A DNA stretch of 64,000 nucleotides from Vibrio renipiscarius. Its GTDB lineage: Bacteria; Pseudomonadota; Gammaproteobacteria; Enterobacterales; Vibrionaceae. The notes under the pieces were generated by a model. It did not search any database. It had not been told where the DNA came from and saw only the letters and a list, made by a program, of their open reading frames with translations. Positions 35,123 to 44,652 of the stretch are shown here, piece after piece. Made by a program: the position numbers and the translations under genes. Where the stretch lies: assembly GCF_000827885.1 (NCBI RefSeq), contig NZ_JTKH01000006.1, positions 806,001-870,000 on the forward strand, in the 5' to 3' direction. Within the stretch, counting starts at the first letter, position 1; each line of letters starts with the position of its first letter.

Positions 35123-37978
35123 ATGAAAAAGAGCATATTGGGTCTGGTTGTCGCTTCAGTGCTTGCCAGTAATGCGCACGCAGCAGAGCTAACGTTAGAG
35201 CAAGCCAGCGCGCAAATTATGACAAAAATGGAAGAGCTTGCGACATTGGCGGCGGTAGAAGAAAACGTTGTTGAAGAAGGGGACTATCGTTATTTGAAAT
35301 ACAAAGGTAAGCAATTACGCATCAACTACGACGGTAATGTGATGTTTGACCTTTTTGATATTGAATCTGAGTTTGAAACCGTCTTCGATTTTATTCCTAA
35401 GCATTGGGATTACTGGGGTTATGCTGGCGGTTTTGACCTTTTCCCTGAGGGTTACGAAAATACCGAAGTTAACGCAGAAAAATGCACCTTTGCGCTTTAT
35501 GCCGCCGCTCGTGGTTCAAAAGATAATCAAGGGAACTACGTTTGGGAGCGCCCTCTAACCACAAATCTTGATGCTTCTGAATGTCCTTCTATTGTTCAAA
35601 AACCATCGATCTTCTTTAACACCAATCAACTTGGCAACATGCTGACGGGTGAGTTGTCGGGCGCGGTTCTTTTTGCTCAAGCTCATATTGTACCGGGCAA
35701 GTCAGTGAGCGATGAAAAACGCATGCACCTTGTGGGTGAGCGCAAGACCAAGGTTATGTTTAAGCCAGATGTTGCGTTTGAAGCTCGTAGCCTAGTGACG
35801 CTAACGGCAAAAGACAAACAAGGCGCTGTATTGGGTTCGCTTGATATGAATGCGCCTGATTTACTGGCGCGCAACGTGTTAGCCATTCCTGAGATAGCCA
35901 ATCAAGAGATTGATTTTAGCTATGATGAAAGTGCCATTTTTAGTGTACGAGAAGTGTCGAGCGCTGCCATTGCAGCCGCACTTGTTGACCATGATGTGGT
36001 TAAGCTAAATACATGGAATGGTCATTGGATTCGAGACTTTGCTTTAGAGCAAAATAACCCAGAGCTGAACGGTAAAACCGTTATCTTCCAATCGAGTGCG
36101 GGTTACAACTCAAACGTCAGTTATTACCAAGACCGTGTTCGTACCATTGTGAACGGCAGCACGACGGTGTTTAAAAACGTCAATGGTGCTTGGGTACTAG
36201 AAGACGATCTCATCTTTAATGATATTGGCTACGCCGATGGCTATTGGTCGGCGGATCTGCCTAAAGCATGGTTAGCCCCAGGCTTAAGCCTGACATTGAG
36301 CAATGAGGGTAAATCGGGTGACTTAACCGGCATCAAGGTGGGTGCGCCAACAGAATTGCTGATGCATACCATTGATGTTGGCATGCTGGTGGAACCGCGT
36401 GGACGTTTTGATTTCCAGACAGACAAACAAGCGCAGCAAGAATATTTTGAAACCGCGCCACTCAGTAAAATGATTGTTAGTGAGTATGAGCCAGTACATT
36501 TAGTTGAAGTGATGCTACCAGATGGCACGTTGCTGACCGATCACGATCCAAGTGATGGCGGTTGGCATGGTGGTACGATGCGTCAACGTATTGGTAAAGA
36601 GCTGTTCTCTATCGGCATCAATAATGCGAACTACGGCATCCATTCAACGGCGGGTGTCGGTGAGGGCGAAAACCCTTATCTTGCAGCGCAGTTAACCGCT
36701 CATAATGCACGTGGCCTCTATGCGAATGGTGTACAAATGCATGGGGGTTCAGGTGGTGCGGGCATGGTAACGCTAGATAGCTCAATCGGTAACGAATTTA
36801 GCCATGAAGTCGGCCACAATTACGGCTTGGGCCATTATCCTGGTGGGTTTGAAGGTTCAATTCACAAACCGGCGAACATGAGTAACTCAACATGGGGTTG
36901 GGATTCTTCACGCGATGTGTTTATTCCAAACTTTGCACCACAGAAAAATGGTGTAGAAAGCTGTTTAGACGGTCAATGCGTACCGGCATTCAATGACATG
37001 TTTAGTTTTGGTAGTGACGCGATGGCGGGTGGTTGGGCAATGTATAACCAACAACGCTTTACCATGTATACCCCTTATTCGATGTCTTTTATTCAGAAAA
37101 ACCTTGAAAGCAAAGCGGTGTTTGATCAAACGTCTTCCACCGGTTTTAAAAAGTGGAATGAAGCAACCGAAACCATGGATGAATACACACATCGTGTCGA
37201 GCATCTAGAAGTCACCACGGTTGCGCCATGGGAGGCAAATGCAGAGCATATTGCAACGCTATTAGCCAATTTCGATAAGGTCGATCTCTCAACATGGAAT
37301 GGCCATTGGGCTCGTGATATGTCGGTACCTGCGGCAAGTCGCGACAACCAAGGTAAGATCTTCACGTTTAACTCTGATGCCGGTTACAGCTCACACTTAA
37401 CCATTAATGGTGCGTCAATGGTGGTGCCTTACGGCAGTCGTTTGGTGTTTGTTTCTGATGGTCAAACCTGGGTGAAAGGGGCGAGCTTTGAGCAATATCA
37501 AGCGATCAAACCAAATCAATTTGGTGTGCCGGTGACAACACTTGTTGGTTACTACGATCCGTCGAAACAACTTGATAGCTATATCTTCCCGGCATTACAT
37601 GGTTCATACGGCTACGTTTACGCAGATGATTCGGTGAATCTCGCCGCTAACTGTGCTTTGGAAGTCGAAATGGCGAATGGTGATGTTGATACGTACGCAC
37701 TGAAGAATAACCGCCGTAATGCGGACAATATGAACAAGTTCCACATTAACGTCGCACGTGCTGATAATCCGAAAACAGCCAGCGTGATCTGTGATGGTGA
37801 AGTGTTGGATACTTTAACGATTGCAGCACCCACTCTGGATCCTGTTTACACCGTACAAGGCGGTGATGAGCAAGTGAAAGCGTTCGCGATGCCGGTGAAA
37901 TCGGCTCTACCACGTGTACTAGCTACGCGTTATGCACCAGAGAAATGCGATCATCCTGACGGTGAACATAACCATTAA
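35123..37978 (+). CDS. Secreted M66-family zinc metalloprotease (StcE/TagA-like)
   Basis: A 951-residue exported protease. A signal peptide ends at SNAHA (about residue 20). The zinc site is HEVGHNYGLGH at 561-571 in the M66 context NEFSHEVGHNYG, the family of StcE and V. cholerae TagA, which cut mucin-type glycoproteins. A domain with the motif TWNGHWxRD occurs twice, at about 290-365 and 717-790, bracketing the catalytic part. The C-terminus is rich in His and Asp (CDHPDGEHNH). Secretion through the type II system is likely but inferred. The gene is monocistronic, between terminators, and separates the two-component pair from the mscS genes. Confidence 0.9.
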   Translation: MKKSILGLVVASVLASNAHAAELTLEQASAQIMTKMEELATLAAVEENVVEEGDYRYLKYKGKQLRINYDGNVMFDLFDIESEFETVFDFIPKHWDYWGYAGGFDLFPEGYENTEVNAEKCTFALYAAARGSKDNQGNYVWERPLTTNLDASECPSIVQKPSIFFNTNQLGNMLTGELSGAVLFAQAHIVPGKSVSDEKRMHLVGERKTKVMFKPDVAFEARSLVTLTAKDKQGAVLGSLDMNAPDLLARNVLAIPEIANQEIDFSYDESAIFSVREVSSAAIAAALVDHDVVKLNTWNGHWIRDFALEQNNPELNGKTVIFQSSAGYNSNVSYYQDRVRTIVNGSTTVFKNVNGAWVLEDDLIFNDIGYADGYWSADLPKAWLAPGLSLTLSNEGKSGDLTGIKVGAPTELLMHTIDVGMLVEPRGRFDFQTDKQAQQEYFETAPLSKMIVSEYEPVHLVEVMLPDGTLLTDHDPSDGGWHGGTMRQRIGKELFSIGINNANYGIHSTAGVGEGENPYLAAQLTAHNARGLYANGVQMHGGSGGAGMVTLDSSIGNEFSHEVGHNYGLGHYPGGFEGSIHKPANMSNSTWGWDSSRDVFIPNFAPQKNGVESCLDGQCVPAFNDMFSFGSDAMAGGWAMYNQQRFTMYTPYSMSFIQKNLESKAVFDQTSSTGFKKWNEATETMDEYTHRVEHLEVTTVAPWEANAEHIATLLANFDKVDLSTWNGHWARDMSVPAASRDNQGKIFTFNSDAGYSSHLTINGASMVVPYGSRLVFVSDGQTWVKGASFEQYQAIKPNQFGVPVTTLVGYYDPSKQLDSYIFPALHGSYGYVYADDSVNLAANCALEVEMANGDVDTYALKNNRRNADNMNKFHINVARADNPKTASVICDGEVLDTLTIAAPTLDPVYTVQGGDEQVKAFAMPVKSALPRVLATRYAPEKCDHPDGEHNH

Positions 37979-38006
37979 TCGTGACAAATAAATCAAACCC
38001 ATAATG

Positions 38007-38033
38007 AAAAAGCGCCGAATAAGGCGCTTTTTT
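38007..38033. terminator. Bidirectional terminator between protease and mscS-like gene
   Basis: AAAAAGCGCC and GGCGCTTTTTT around GAATAA, usable by both convergent genes. Confidence 0.85.
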
Positions 38034-38050
38034 GTATCGAGAGATCGTGT

Positions 38051-38929
38051 TTAACTGGCGTTAACCGCGATCTTCGGCGGATTGATGTTGTGTTTTCTGA
38101 ACTCTTTCATTACGCGCAAGGTAATGTCGGTTTCAAACAATTTCTCGTAAGCAGTATCAACAACATAAGCTTTACAGGTTAACTGAATTGCTAGGTAATT
38201 GTCGGTGATGGTTTGCTTAACTAATACGGTAACTGGTTTAGGCAAGTGGATATAACGACTTGAAGACGCCGCTTCCTGTATTAAATCACGGGCGAGGGTA
38301 ATGTCTTCATTCATACCGATGTAAAACGGGATGACGACCTGCATATCCAATGCGCCGTAGTTACCACTGACCACCACTTCATTCAAGAATTTGTTGTTTG
38401 GGATGGTAATTATGTCATCCGTCAGTGTGCGCATGCGCACTGAACGCAAACCGATAGTGATGATATCACCATAGTTGCCCTCAAATGTGACGCGGTCACC
38501 AACTTGGAATGGTCTGTCGATCATAACGGTGATGCCGGCAATAAACGATGCGGCCAAGTCTTTTAAGGCGAAACCCACCGATACCGCAAGCGTACCACCA
38601 ATCAACGCGAGTATTTGGTCGTTGATGCGAAAGCTCATCATAAACACGACAATACCGGTACTCATGTAAATAAAGAACTGAGTAAAGGATTGCAGTTTTT
38701 GTAATAGCATTCGATATTGAACGAATTGACTACCAAAACTTTCAACCATCGAGCTCATGAACTTGAGCAATAGCCACGCGCCAGCGATGACAAATAAAGA
38801 GAAGAAGACACCACTCCAACGAACCAGACTGGCAATCTTAGAAATGTTTTCTACATTAGCGATTTCTTCCGTAGCAAAACACGGTAAGGCAGCAAAGCCA
38901 ATAAACAGTAGGATTATTAATCTTTTCAT
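38051..38929 (-). CDS. MscS-family mechanosensitive channel protein
   Basis: A 292-residue small-conductance channel homologue. A cleavable-looking N-terminus (residues 1-19) is followed by membrane segments at about 33-52 and 75-100. The pore helix and beta domain follow with GFALKDLAASFIAGI and the FQVGDRVTFEGNYGDIITIGLRSVRMRT block typical of MscS. It starts one base after the stop of the 781-residue ATPase gene, so the two are co-translated. The pairing suggests a shared function at the inner membrane. The channel may be gated or assembled with the ATPase (inference). Confidence 0.88.
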   Translation of the reverse strand: MKRLIILLFIGFAALPCFATEEIANVENISKIASLVRWSGVFFSLFVIAGAWLLLKFMSSMVESFGSQFVQYRMLLQKLQSFTQFFIYMSTGIVVFMMSFRINDQILALIGGTLAVSVGFALKDLAASFIAGITVMIDRPFQVGDRVTFEGNYGDIITIGLRSVRMRTLTDDIITIPNNKFLNEVVVSGNYGALDMQVVIPFYIGMNEDITLARDLIQEAASSSRYIHLPKPVTVLVKQTITDNYLAIQLTCKAYVVDTAYEKLFETDITLRVMKEFRKHNINPPKIAVNAS

Positions 38930-38930
38930 A

Positions 38931-41276
38931 CTACTTCACCAAAAGATGTTGACGGTCGAGAACGTTCGTAATGTGACGGAACCAGTGATCAGAAACACGC
39001 GCTTGATCTTCACTCCACTCAATGTAACCACGGCTTTGGAAGTAGCGCAGAATGCCCGTGATTTCCGCAATACTCAGCTGAGTACAATCGGACAGAATTT
39101 CTGGCGAGGCGATCTCAAGTTGTACGATAGAGCGCAGAACCGCCAGCATCGGCTTTGGCATATTCTCTAGCTCTTGCGATTCAGGCGCATGGAATAGGCG
39201 CACGACCGCTTGATCGGTTTCTTTGTTGCGATTGATTGATAAACGGAAGAAGCGCAATGCCACCGTCGGGTTACCATCTGAGTAATGCCAAAGAATGCGG
39301 TAGAAGCCTTGTTTCGCACGCTCTTCTTCGCTCATCTCATCTTGGTCCCACTGCTTTGGTACGACCAAACCTTCAAACGACAACGGTTTTTCAAGTTCTT
39401 TATTGATGCGGCTATTCAGCAGTTCCCCAATCTGTTTTTCATTCCAGCGAGGAAGGAAGCACACCAAATCAAACAATAAGCGTTCACCGCGCGCGCGGTC
39501 GACAAAACGCCAGCTCGATTTCACAATCGACAATACGACGCGATGGTTCTTTTTCGAGCGACGTAATAGATTCGTCACACGAATCAAATCACTCAGACCA
39601 CCCACCATTGGCTTCACTAAGCGGTGCGCATTATCGATCGCAATCAAGTATGTCGTTTCGCTCTTACGCAAATACGCCAAGATTTGAATCTCGCTCGATT
39701 CCTCATCAAGGCCAAGGCTAAGCGCAAGTTGCGCCAACAAACCTGAATAACCCGAGTAAGGGCAGTTTAGATAAATAGGCTCAGCGTTAGACACTTTGTT
39801 CAACATGCTGTTCAGCAGGGTTGTTGACCCGATACCGCGCTCACCCGATACCACACAAATAGCAGGGTTATCAGACATCAGGTAACGAGATAATTGCTTT
39901 ACTTCTTCTGTCGCGTAATTGATCAACTCGCTATCCATGCTGCCTGGCAACACGTATTCGAAAACTTGCTCACCTTTAATGCGCACAAGATGATGCTGAC
40001 ATTTATCAATATCAGATTGCTTCGCGACTTCAATACGGAATAAGTACGCCAGCGCTTGGCTGAATAACGTTGAACGTGACAACAATGCCATCAATCGATG
40101 CTTGGCACTTTCCATGGTTAACCAAGTGATACCAATTGCCGTCGCAGCGATATTGACGATAACCGTGTTTTGACGATTGATCGCCCAAGTGACCCAAACA
40201 GGACGCTCAGAATAGTCACTGAGTGACTGAAACACTTTTTCACGCCATAGACGTAAAATAGAAATCGTCACCAATACGAACCACAAGAACAGCGCACTGT
40301 AGATCCAACTGTAAATGGTCCCTTTACCTAAGGTTCGAATCGAAATTTGCATGATCACGCCAGCAATAATGATGCTCCAAACGTAACGACGAATTGTCGA
40401 TAGACGCAAAGCAATCACCGCGCGCGATGAAGAGCGGCTGTTGCGGTAGGCAAATTCCAAGATAAAGCTAATGGCGATAGAGCCACCCAAAACCCACCAA
40501 GTGAAAATCTCAAGGAAGATCAAATGCTGCAAGCTCGGGATTTGAGAAAGCACACGTAAGGAAAGTGTAATGGCGATTAACCATGCAATGGCACGATGCG
40601 CGCGGCTGATGTACCAAACAATACGCACCCAAAATGGCGGTTTGTTGTTGTTCTCTAGCTGGCTAACGCGGAAGAGATCAATCAGGCGCTTACTGTTGGT
40701 TAGCCACCAAACCAAACCAAAATAGATAAACAACACTTTAATCGCGGCCCAAATAACAGGGATTGGCGAAATAAAGATGTCTTTAATCAGCGCTTTAAAG
40801 CTACGAAATTGAAAATAAGCGATGTACTCAGCATTCAGTTTTGTGAGCTGCCATTCTTGCTTAAATTGCGTTACACCATACGGGCCAAAGCCAGTCAAAC
40901 GGTCACGGTTTGCCGGGTTGGTTAAGGCTAAAAGCGCTTCTTTGCTTTGGTTTAAACTGGTCAGCGTAAAATAGCTGTTTTGCACATCTGCCCAGGTTTG
41001 TGGTGTTCCATCTTCACGATGGGCCACTAATTGCTGATCAAATGTCGCGATCTGCTCACGCTGAACGCGCAAAACCTTTGCCAGCAAGATATTGACTTGG
41101 CGTTTATCTCTGCTGGACATAAACAGTGGCTCAGGGATCGCTGAAATTTGTTGAGCAATCTCGTCCGCGACGGGTGAACGTTGAGGTTGAGACTGAAAGC
41201 CGTAATCATTGTTCGCAAGTGCTGGCAAAGTGACCACCAGACTGACAAACAATAAGAAGCGTAAATAGAAACGCAT
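38931..41276 (-). CDS. Membrane-anchored ATPase of unknown function paired with MscS
   Basis: A 781-residue protein. A signal peptide (1-21) is followed by a periplasmic helical region (22-175), then about six membrane segments (about 180-395). The cytoplasmic part has a P-loop at about residue 475, GERGIGSTTLLN, slightly off the classical GxxxxGK[ST] because the lysine is replaced by Ser. The Walker B-like strand YLIAIDNAHRL follows near 555. A C-terminal winged-helix-like segment ends the protein. The architecture resembles AAA/STAND-type ATPases. I do not recognise a named family. It sits directly upstream of the mscS-like gene in one operon. Confidence 0.7.
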   Translation of the reverse strand: MRFYLRFLLFVSLVVTLPALANNDYGFQSQPQRSPVADEIAQQISAIPEPLFMSSRDKRQVNILLAKVLRVQREQIATFDQQLVAHREDGTPQTWADVQNSYFTLTSLNQSKEALLALTNPANRDRLTGFGPYGVTQFKQEWQLTKLNAEYIAYFQFRSFKALIKDIFISPIPVIWAAIKVLFIYFGLVWWLTNSKRLIDLFRVSQLENNNKPPFWVRIVWYISRAHRAIAWLIAITLSLRVLSQIPSLQHLIFLEIFTWWVLGGSIAISFILEFAYRNSRSSSRAVIALRLSTIRRYVWSIIIAGVIMQISIRTLGKGTIYSWIYSALFLWFVLVTISILRLWREKVFQSLSDYSERPVWVTWAINRQNTVIVNIAATAIGITWLTMESAKHRLMALLSRSTLFSQALAYLFRIEVAKQSDIDKCQHHLVRIKGEQVFEYVLPGSMDSELINYATEEVKQLSRYLMSDNPAICVVSGERGIGSTTLLNSMLNKVSNAEPIYLNCPYSGYSGLLAQLALSLGLDEESSEIQILAYLRKSETTYLIAIDNAHRLVKPMVGGLSDLIRVTNLLRRSKKNHRVVLSIVKSSWRFVDRARGERLLFDLVCFLPRWNEKQIGELLNSRINKELEKPLSFEGLVVPKQWDQDEMSEEERAKQGFYRILWHYSDGNPTVALRFFRLSINRNKETDQAVVRLFHAPESQELENMPKPMLAVLRSIVQLEIASPEILSDCTQLSIAEITGILRYFQSRGYIEWSEDQARVSDHWFRHITNVLDRQHLLVK

Positions 41277-41990
41277 AGTGATCTCTTAAATTAATTATCT
41301 AGGAATTATTGTAGTTGTTTTAACGGAATAGGCGCTTCCGCTAGACAAATGAGGGGGACGGATTTTATTGGCTAACCATAGATAAATGTCAGAGCAATGT
41401 CAGGAAAGTGGCGTGACATTGGTGATTCATTCGCGAATAAATCACGCTATCCCCGAACAAATTGAAGAGACACCAGGTAGGCGACAAGCGAACAAGCCCT
41501 CAGAACAAAAGTCTCACCACGAAAGCCTCATCACATGGCTGCGCTATATGATGCGGTTTGAGAGTGCCAGTCAACGCCTCTGCAAATTCGAGTAGGACGG
41601 GTATATAGCCTGTGCTGGTGGTCATGAAGATGAGGCGAGGCTCGTTATGTTCCGTCGGATATTTATCTCGCTGAAATTCGGCAAAGATACCTAGGTTAAC
41701 AGAATGCCTAATCGCGCTTAATTGCGCCCAATTGCGAAAGCCGCGCATCAACGACACGAAATTTGAATTTAGTGCCACAATATAAAGACGACATTTAAGC
41801 GGTGCGCTTGGCTTTTTTGTGCGGCGTTTGAGGTAAAACAACGCGCTTCACGTGATTGCCTTCTTTTAATGCTTCATTAAAGAACGCTCTTACTCCTAAA
41901 TACAGGGAAACTGAAATCAACACTTGCAGTTAGCTGACTTTATAAGTAACGTGGCGCGGTTTTTTGACTAATTATATTAGGATACAGGTT
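41277..41990. other. Intergenic region upstream of ybiT without a supported gene
   Basis: This 714-base region separates two divergent transcription units. It has only mediocre frames on either strand (41386-41595 and 41500-41841) with neither homology nor ribosome sites. A minus-strand 18-codon frame at about 41803-41859 (MKRVVLPQTPHKKAKRTA) does have a strong GAAGG site and could be a microprotein, but it is too short to judge. Confidence 0.4.
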
Positions 41991-43583
41991 TTGATCTCCA
42001 CAGCGAATATCACCATGCAGTTTGGCGCTAAGCCACTTTTTGAAAACATCTCGGTTAAGTTTGGCGAGGGGAACCGTTACGGTCTTATCGGCGCGAACGG
42101 CTGTGGTAAATCGACCTTTATGAAAATCCTGAGCGGCGAGCTAGAGCAAAGCGCAGGTAACGTAAGCTACGATCCAAACGAGCGCGTAGCAAAACTAAAC
42201 CAGGATCAGTTCGCTTACGAAGAATTCACCGTAATCGACACGGTTATCATGGGTTACAAAGAGCTTTGGGCTGTTAAGCAAGAACGCGATCGTATCTACT
42301 CTCTACCAGAAATGAGTGAAGAAGATGGTATGAAAGTGGCGGATCTAGAAGTTGAATTCGCAGAAATGGACGGCTACATGGCTGAGTCTAAAGCGGGTGA
42401 GCTTCTTCTAGCGGTAGGTATTCCACTAGAGCAGCACTTCGGTCTAATGAGCGAAGTAGCACCAGGTTGGAAACTGCGTGTGCTATTGGCACAGGTTCTA
42501 TTTGCAGACCCGCACATCATGCTACTAGACGAACCAACGAACAACTTGGACATGGACACAATCGGCTGGTTGGAAGATACACTAAACCAACGTAACTGCA
42601 CCATGATCATCATCTCGCATGACCGTCACTTCCTAAACTCAGTATGTACCCACATGGCTGACTTGGATTACGGCGAACTGCGCGTTTACCCAGGTAACTA
42701 CGATGAGTACATGACAGCGGCAACGCAAGCTCGTACTCGTCTACTGTCTGACAACGCGAAGAAAAAAGCACAGATTGCTGAACTGCAAACGTTCGTTGCA
42801 CGTTTCTCTGCTAACGCATCGAAAGCAAAACAAGCAACATCACGTGCAAAACAGATTGATAAGATTCAACTTGATGAAGTTAAAGCATCAAGCCGTCAAA
42901 ACCCATTCATTCGTTTTGAACAGTCTAAAGAGCTATTCCGTAACGCACTGAACGTAGAAGGTTTGACTCAAGGCTTTGATCAAGATCTATTCAGCAACTT
43001 TGATGCGATTTTCGAAGTAGGTGAGCGTGTTGCAATCATCGGTGAGAACGGTGTGGGTAAAACAACACTATTGAACACACTTGCGGGTGTACTAGAGCCA
43101 CGCAGCGGTGAGTTCAAATGGTCTGAAAACGCAAACATCGGTTACTACGCGCAAGACCACGCCCATGATTTTGCTGAAGATCTAAACCTAACCGATTGGA
43201 TGGGTCAATGGCGTCAAGAAGGCGACGACGAGCAAGTGGTTCGTGGTTTCCTTGGTCGTATGCTGTTTGGTCAAGATGATATTAAGAAGTCAGTTAAAGT
43301 TCTGTCTGGTGGTGAGCAAGGTCGTATGTTGCTTGGTAAGCTAATGATGCACAAACCAAACATGCTGCTAATGGATGAACCAACCAACCACATGGATATG
43401 GAATCGATTGAAGCGCTAAACACGGCTCTTGAAGAATACAAAGGCACTTTGTTCTTCGTATCGCACGACCGTATCTTCGTAGACTCGCTAGCAACGCGTA
43501 TCCTTGAGATTCGTGATGGTAAGATCCACGATTTCCGTGGTACTTATGCTGAATACCAAAAACACCGTGGGATCGATGCATAA
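41991..43583 (+). CDS. ybiT: ABC-F ATPase YbiT
   Basis: A soluble ABC-F protein with two ATPase domains and no membrane part. Domain 1 has [10 protein letters not shown] and [10 protein letters not shown]; domain 2 has [20 protein letters not shown] and [10 protein letters not shown]. The linker with [12 protein letters not shown] is the ribosome-contacting arm type. ABC-F proteins act on the ribosome's E site during stalled translation. The start is TTG at 41991 ([12 protein letters not shown]), which gives exactly 530 residues as in E. coli YbiT; the ATG at 41964 adds nine foreign residues. Codon use is strongly biased, suggesting high expression. Confidence 0.93.
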   Translation: MISTANITMQFGAKPLFENISVKFGEGNRYGLIGANGCGKSTFMKILSGELEQSAGNVSYDPNERVAKLNQDQFAYEEFTVIDTVIMGYKELWAVKQERDRIYSLPEMSEEDGMKVADLEVEFAEMDGYMAESKAGELLLAVGIPLEQHFGLMSEVAPGWKLRVLLAQVLFADPHIMLLDEPTNNLDMDTIGWLEDTLNQRNCTMIIISHDRHFLNSVCTHMADLDYGELRVYPGNYDEYMTAATQARTRLLSDNAKKKAQIAELQTFVARFSANASKAKQATSRAKQIDKIQLDEVKASSRQNPFIRFEQSKELFRNALNVEGLTQGFDQDLFSNFDAIFEVGERVAIIGENGVGKTTLLNTLAGVLEPRSGEFKWSENANIGYYAQDHAHDFAEDLNLTDWMGQWRQEGDDEQVVRGFLGRMLFGQDDIKKSVKVLSGGEQGRMLLGKLMMHKPNMLLMDEPTNHMDMESIEALNTALEEYKGTLFFVSHDRIFVDSLATRILEIRDGKIHDFRGTYAEYQKHRGIDA

Positions 43584-43646
43584 TCTAGCTTTACGACGCT
43601 AGACTCTCATTTCACTGCTTTTTTGTTTTTAAGCGGTAAAATGAAT

Positions 43647-43683
43647 AAAAACCCCGAATTAGAATTACTAACTCGGGGTTTTT
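43647..43683 (+). terminator. Terminator after ybiT
   Basis: AAAAACCCCGA and TCGGGGTTTTT with a 15-nt loop; the A-rich left arm may allow use from either side. Confidence 0.85.
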
Positions 43684-43953
43684 GTTTATCTGATGCATAG
43701 ATATTTATAATTAGTGAATCACACATGCGGTTTAGCCATTCTTGACCGTCACAGCTTGCTCAATCACGATAAAAGACATTTTTTCCATATTCCCAACCTA
43801 ACTCTCAGTTCCATTATCAATTTCAGCCATAATTTGGGTGAAGATCTTGTTGTCAAAATTTAATCTATGCGTATAGTCAAAATTACGACGGCGCTAGTTG
43901 AGTGAAATTTGTTCATTTGCTGTTGATTTAATTATGATTTTTAAGGTGATGAG

Positions 43954-44505
43954 ATGCGAACAAAAGGTTTTACGTTAATAGAATTGGTTATAGTGATCGT
44001 TATTCTAGGTATCTTGTCGATTATCGCTGCACCACGTTTTCTCAATATGAGTACGGATGCTAAAAATACGGGTTTAATGTCTCTAGAAGGCGCGATTGAA
44101 TCGGGGTTGAAATTAGGTCTCATGAAAATGACCAATGCCGGATTGGAAAAAGAGCCGTATGCCTCCAACCAATCAGAAGATGAACGCTACCCATCAATGT
44201 CACTGCCATTTGATGGGTGTGAAATAGGTGGAAGCGATCGCTGTGTATTTAGTTATGGAACGCCTTATGAACATAATATGCTAACGAAACTGGTTTCCAA
44301 CTTAGGTCATGGCAATGGCGATGAAGATTGGGTTCTGGCTATCTCAGACGAGGTTGGTGCAGTGCATATTACTTGGTCATGGAATGTGACGGGTAGGGAA
44401 ACAGATGGCGCAAAGGATCTCAAAGAAGACAATTGTTACTTAACGTATTACTCTGCTCAATCCTTAGAGCAGCCCGCTCGAGTCACCAGAACGGAATGTT
44501 TATAG
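43954..44505 (+). CDS. Orphan type IV pilin-like (pseudopilin) protein
   Basis: A 183-residue prepilin. The leader MRTKG is followed by FTLIELVIVIVILGILSIIA, so PilD-type cleavage before Phe and N-methylation are expected, with the conserved Glu at mature position 5. The C-terminal part has four Cys that could pair in two disulfides (CEIGGSDRC and the two late ones). It resembles MSHA-type minor pilins. No other pilus gene is nearby; it stands alone with an AAGGTG site and a terminator. Partners must be encoded elsewhere. Confidence 0.85.
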   Translation: MRTKGFTLIELVIVIVILGILSIIAAPRFLNMSTDAKNTGLMSLEGAIESGLKLGLMKMTNAGLEKEPYASNQSEDERYPSMSLPFDGCEIGGSDRCVFSYGTPYEHNMLTKLVSNLGHGNGDEDWVLAISDEVGAVHITWSWNVTGRETDGAKDLKEDNCYLTYYSAQSLEQPARVTRTECL

Positions 44506-44563
44506 ACTGAAAGGACTCCGACTGAAAGAGACTTAGAGAGTTGATACGTAAAAATGGAATAGT

Positions 44564-44594
44564 AAAAAGGATCGACAAACATCGATCCTTTTTT
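44564..44594. terminator. Bidirectional terminator between pilin and fdhD
   Basis: AAAAAGGATCGA and TCGATCCTTTTTT around CAAACA, serving both convergent genes. Confidence 0.85.
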
Positions 44595-44652
44595 CGTTAC
44601 GCATTGTACTAAATCACAAGCGTCTAAATCACAAACGTCTTTGTTCGTACGC

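Noticed and set aside
41386..41595. 69-codon plus-strand frame
   Set aside because: Composition is unlike neighbouring proteins and there is no ribosome site or homology.
41500..41841. 113-codon minus-strand frame upstream of ybiT
   Set aside because: It has no ribosome site, no recognisable family and poor codon character; it overlaps another equally weak frame on the plus strand.
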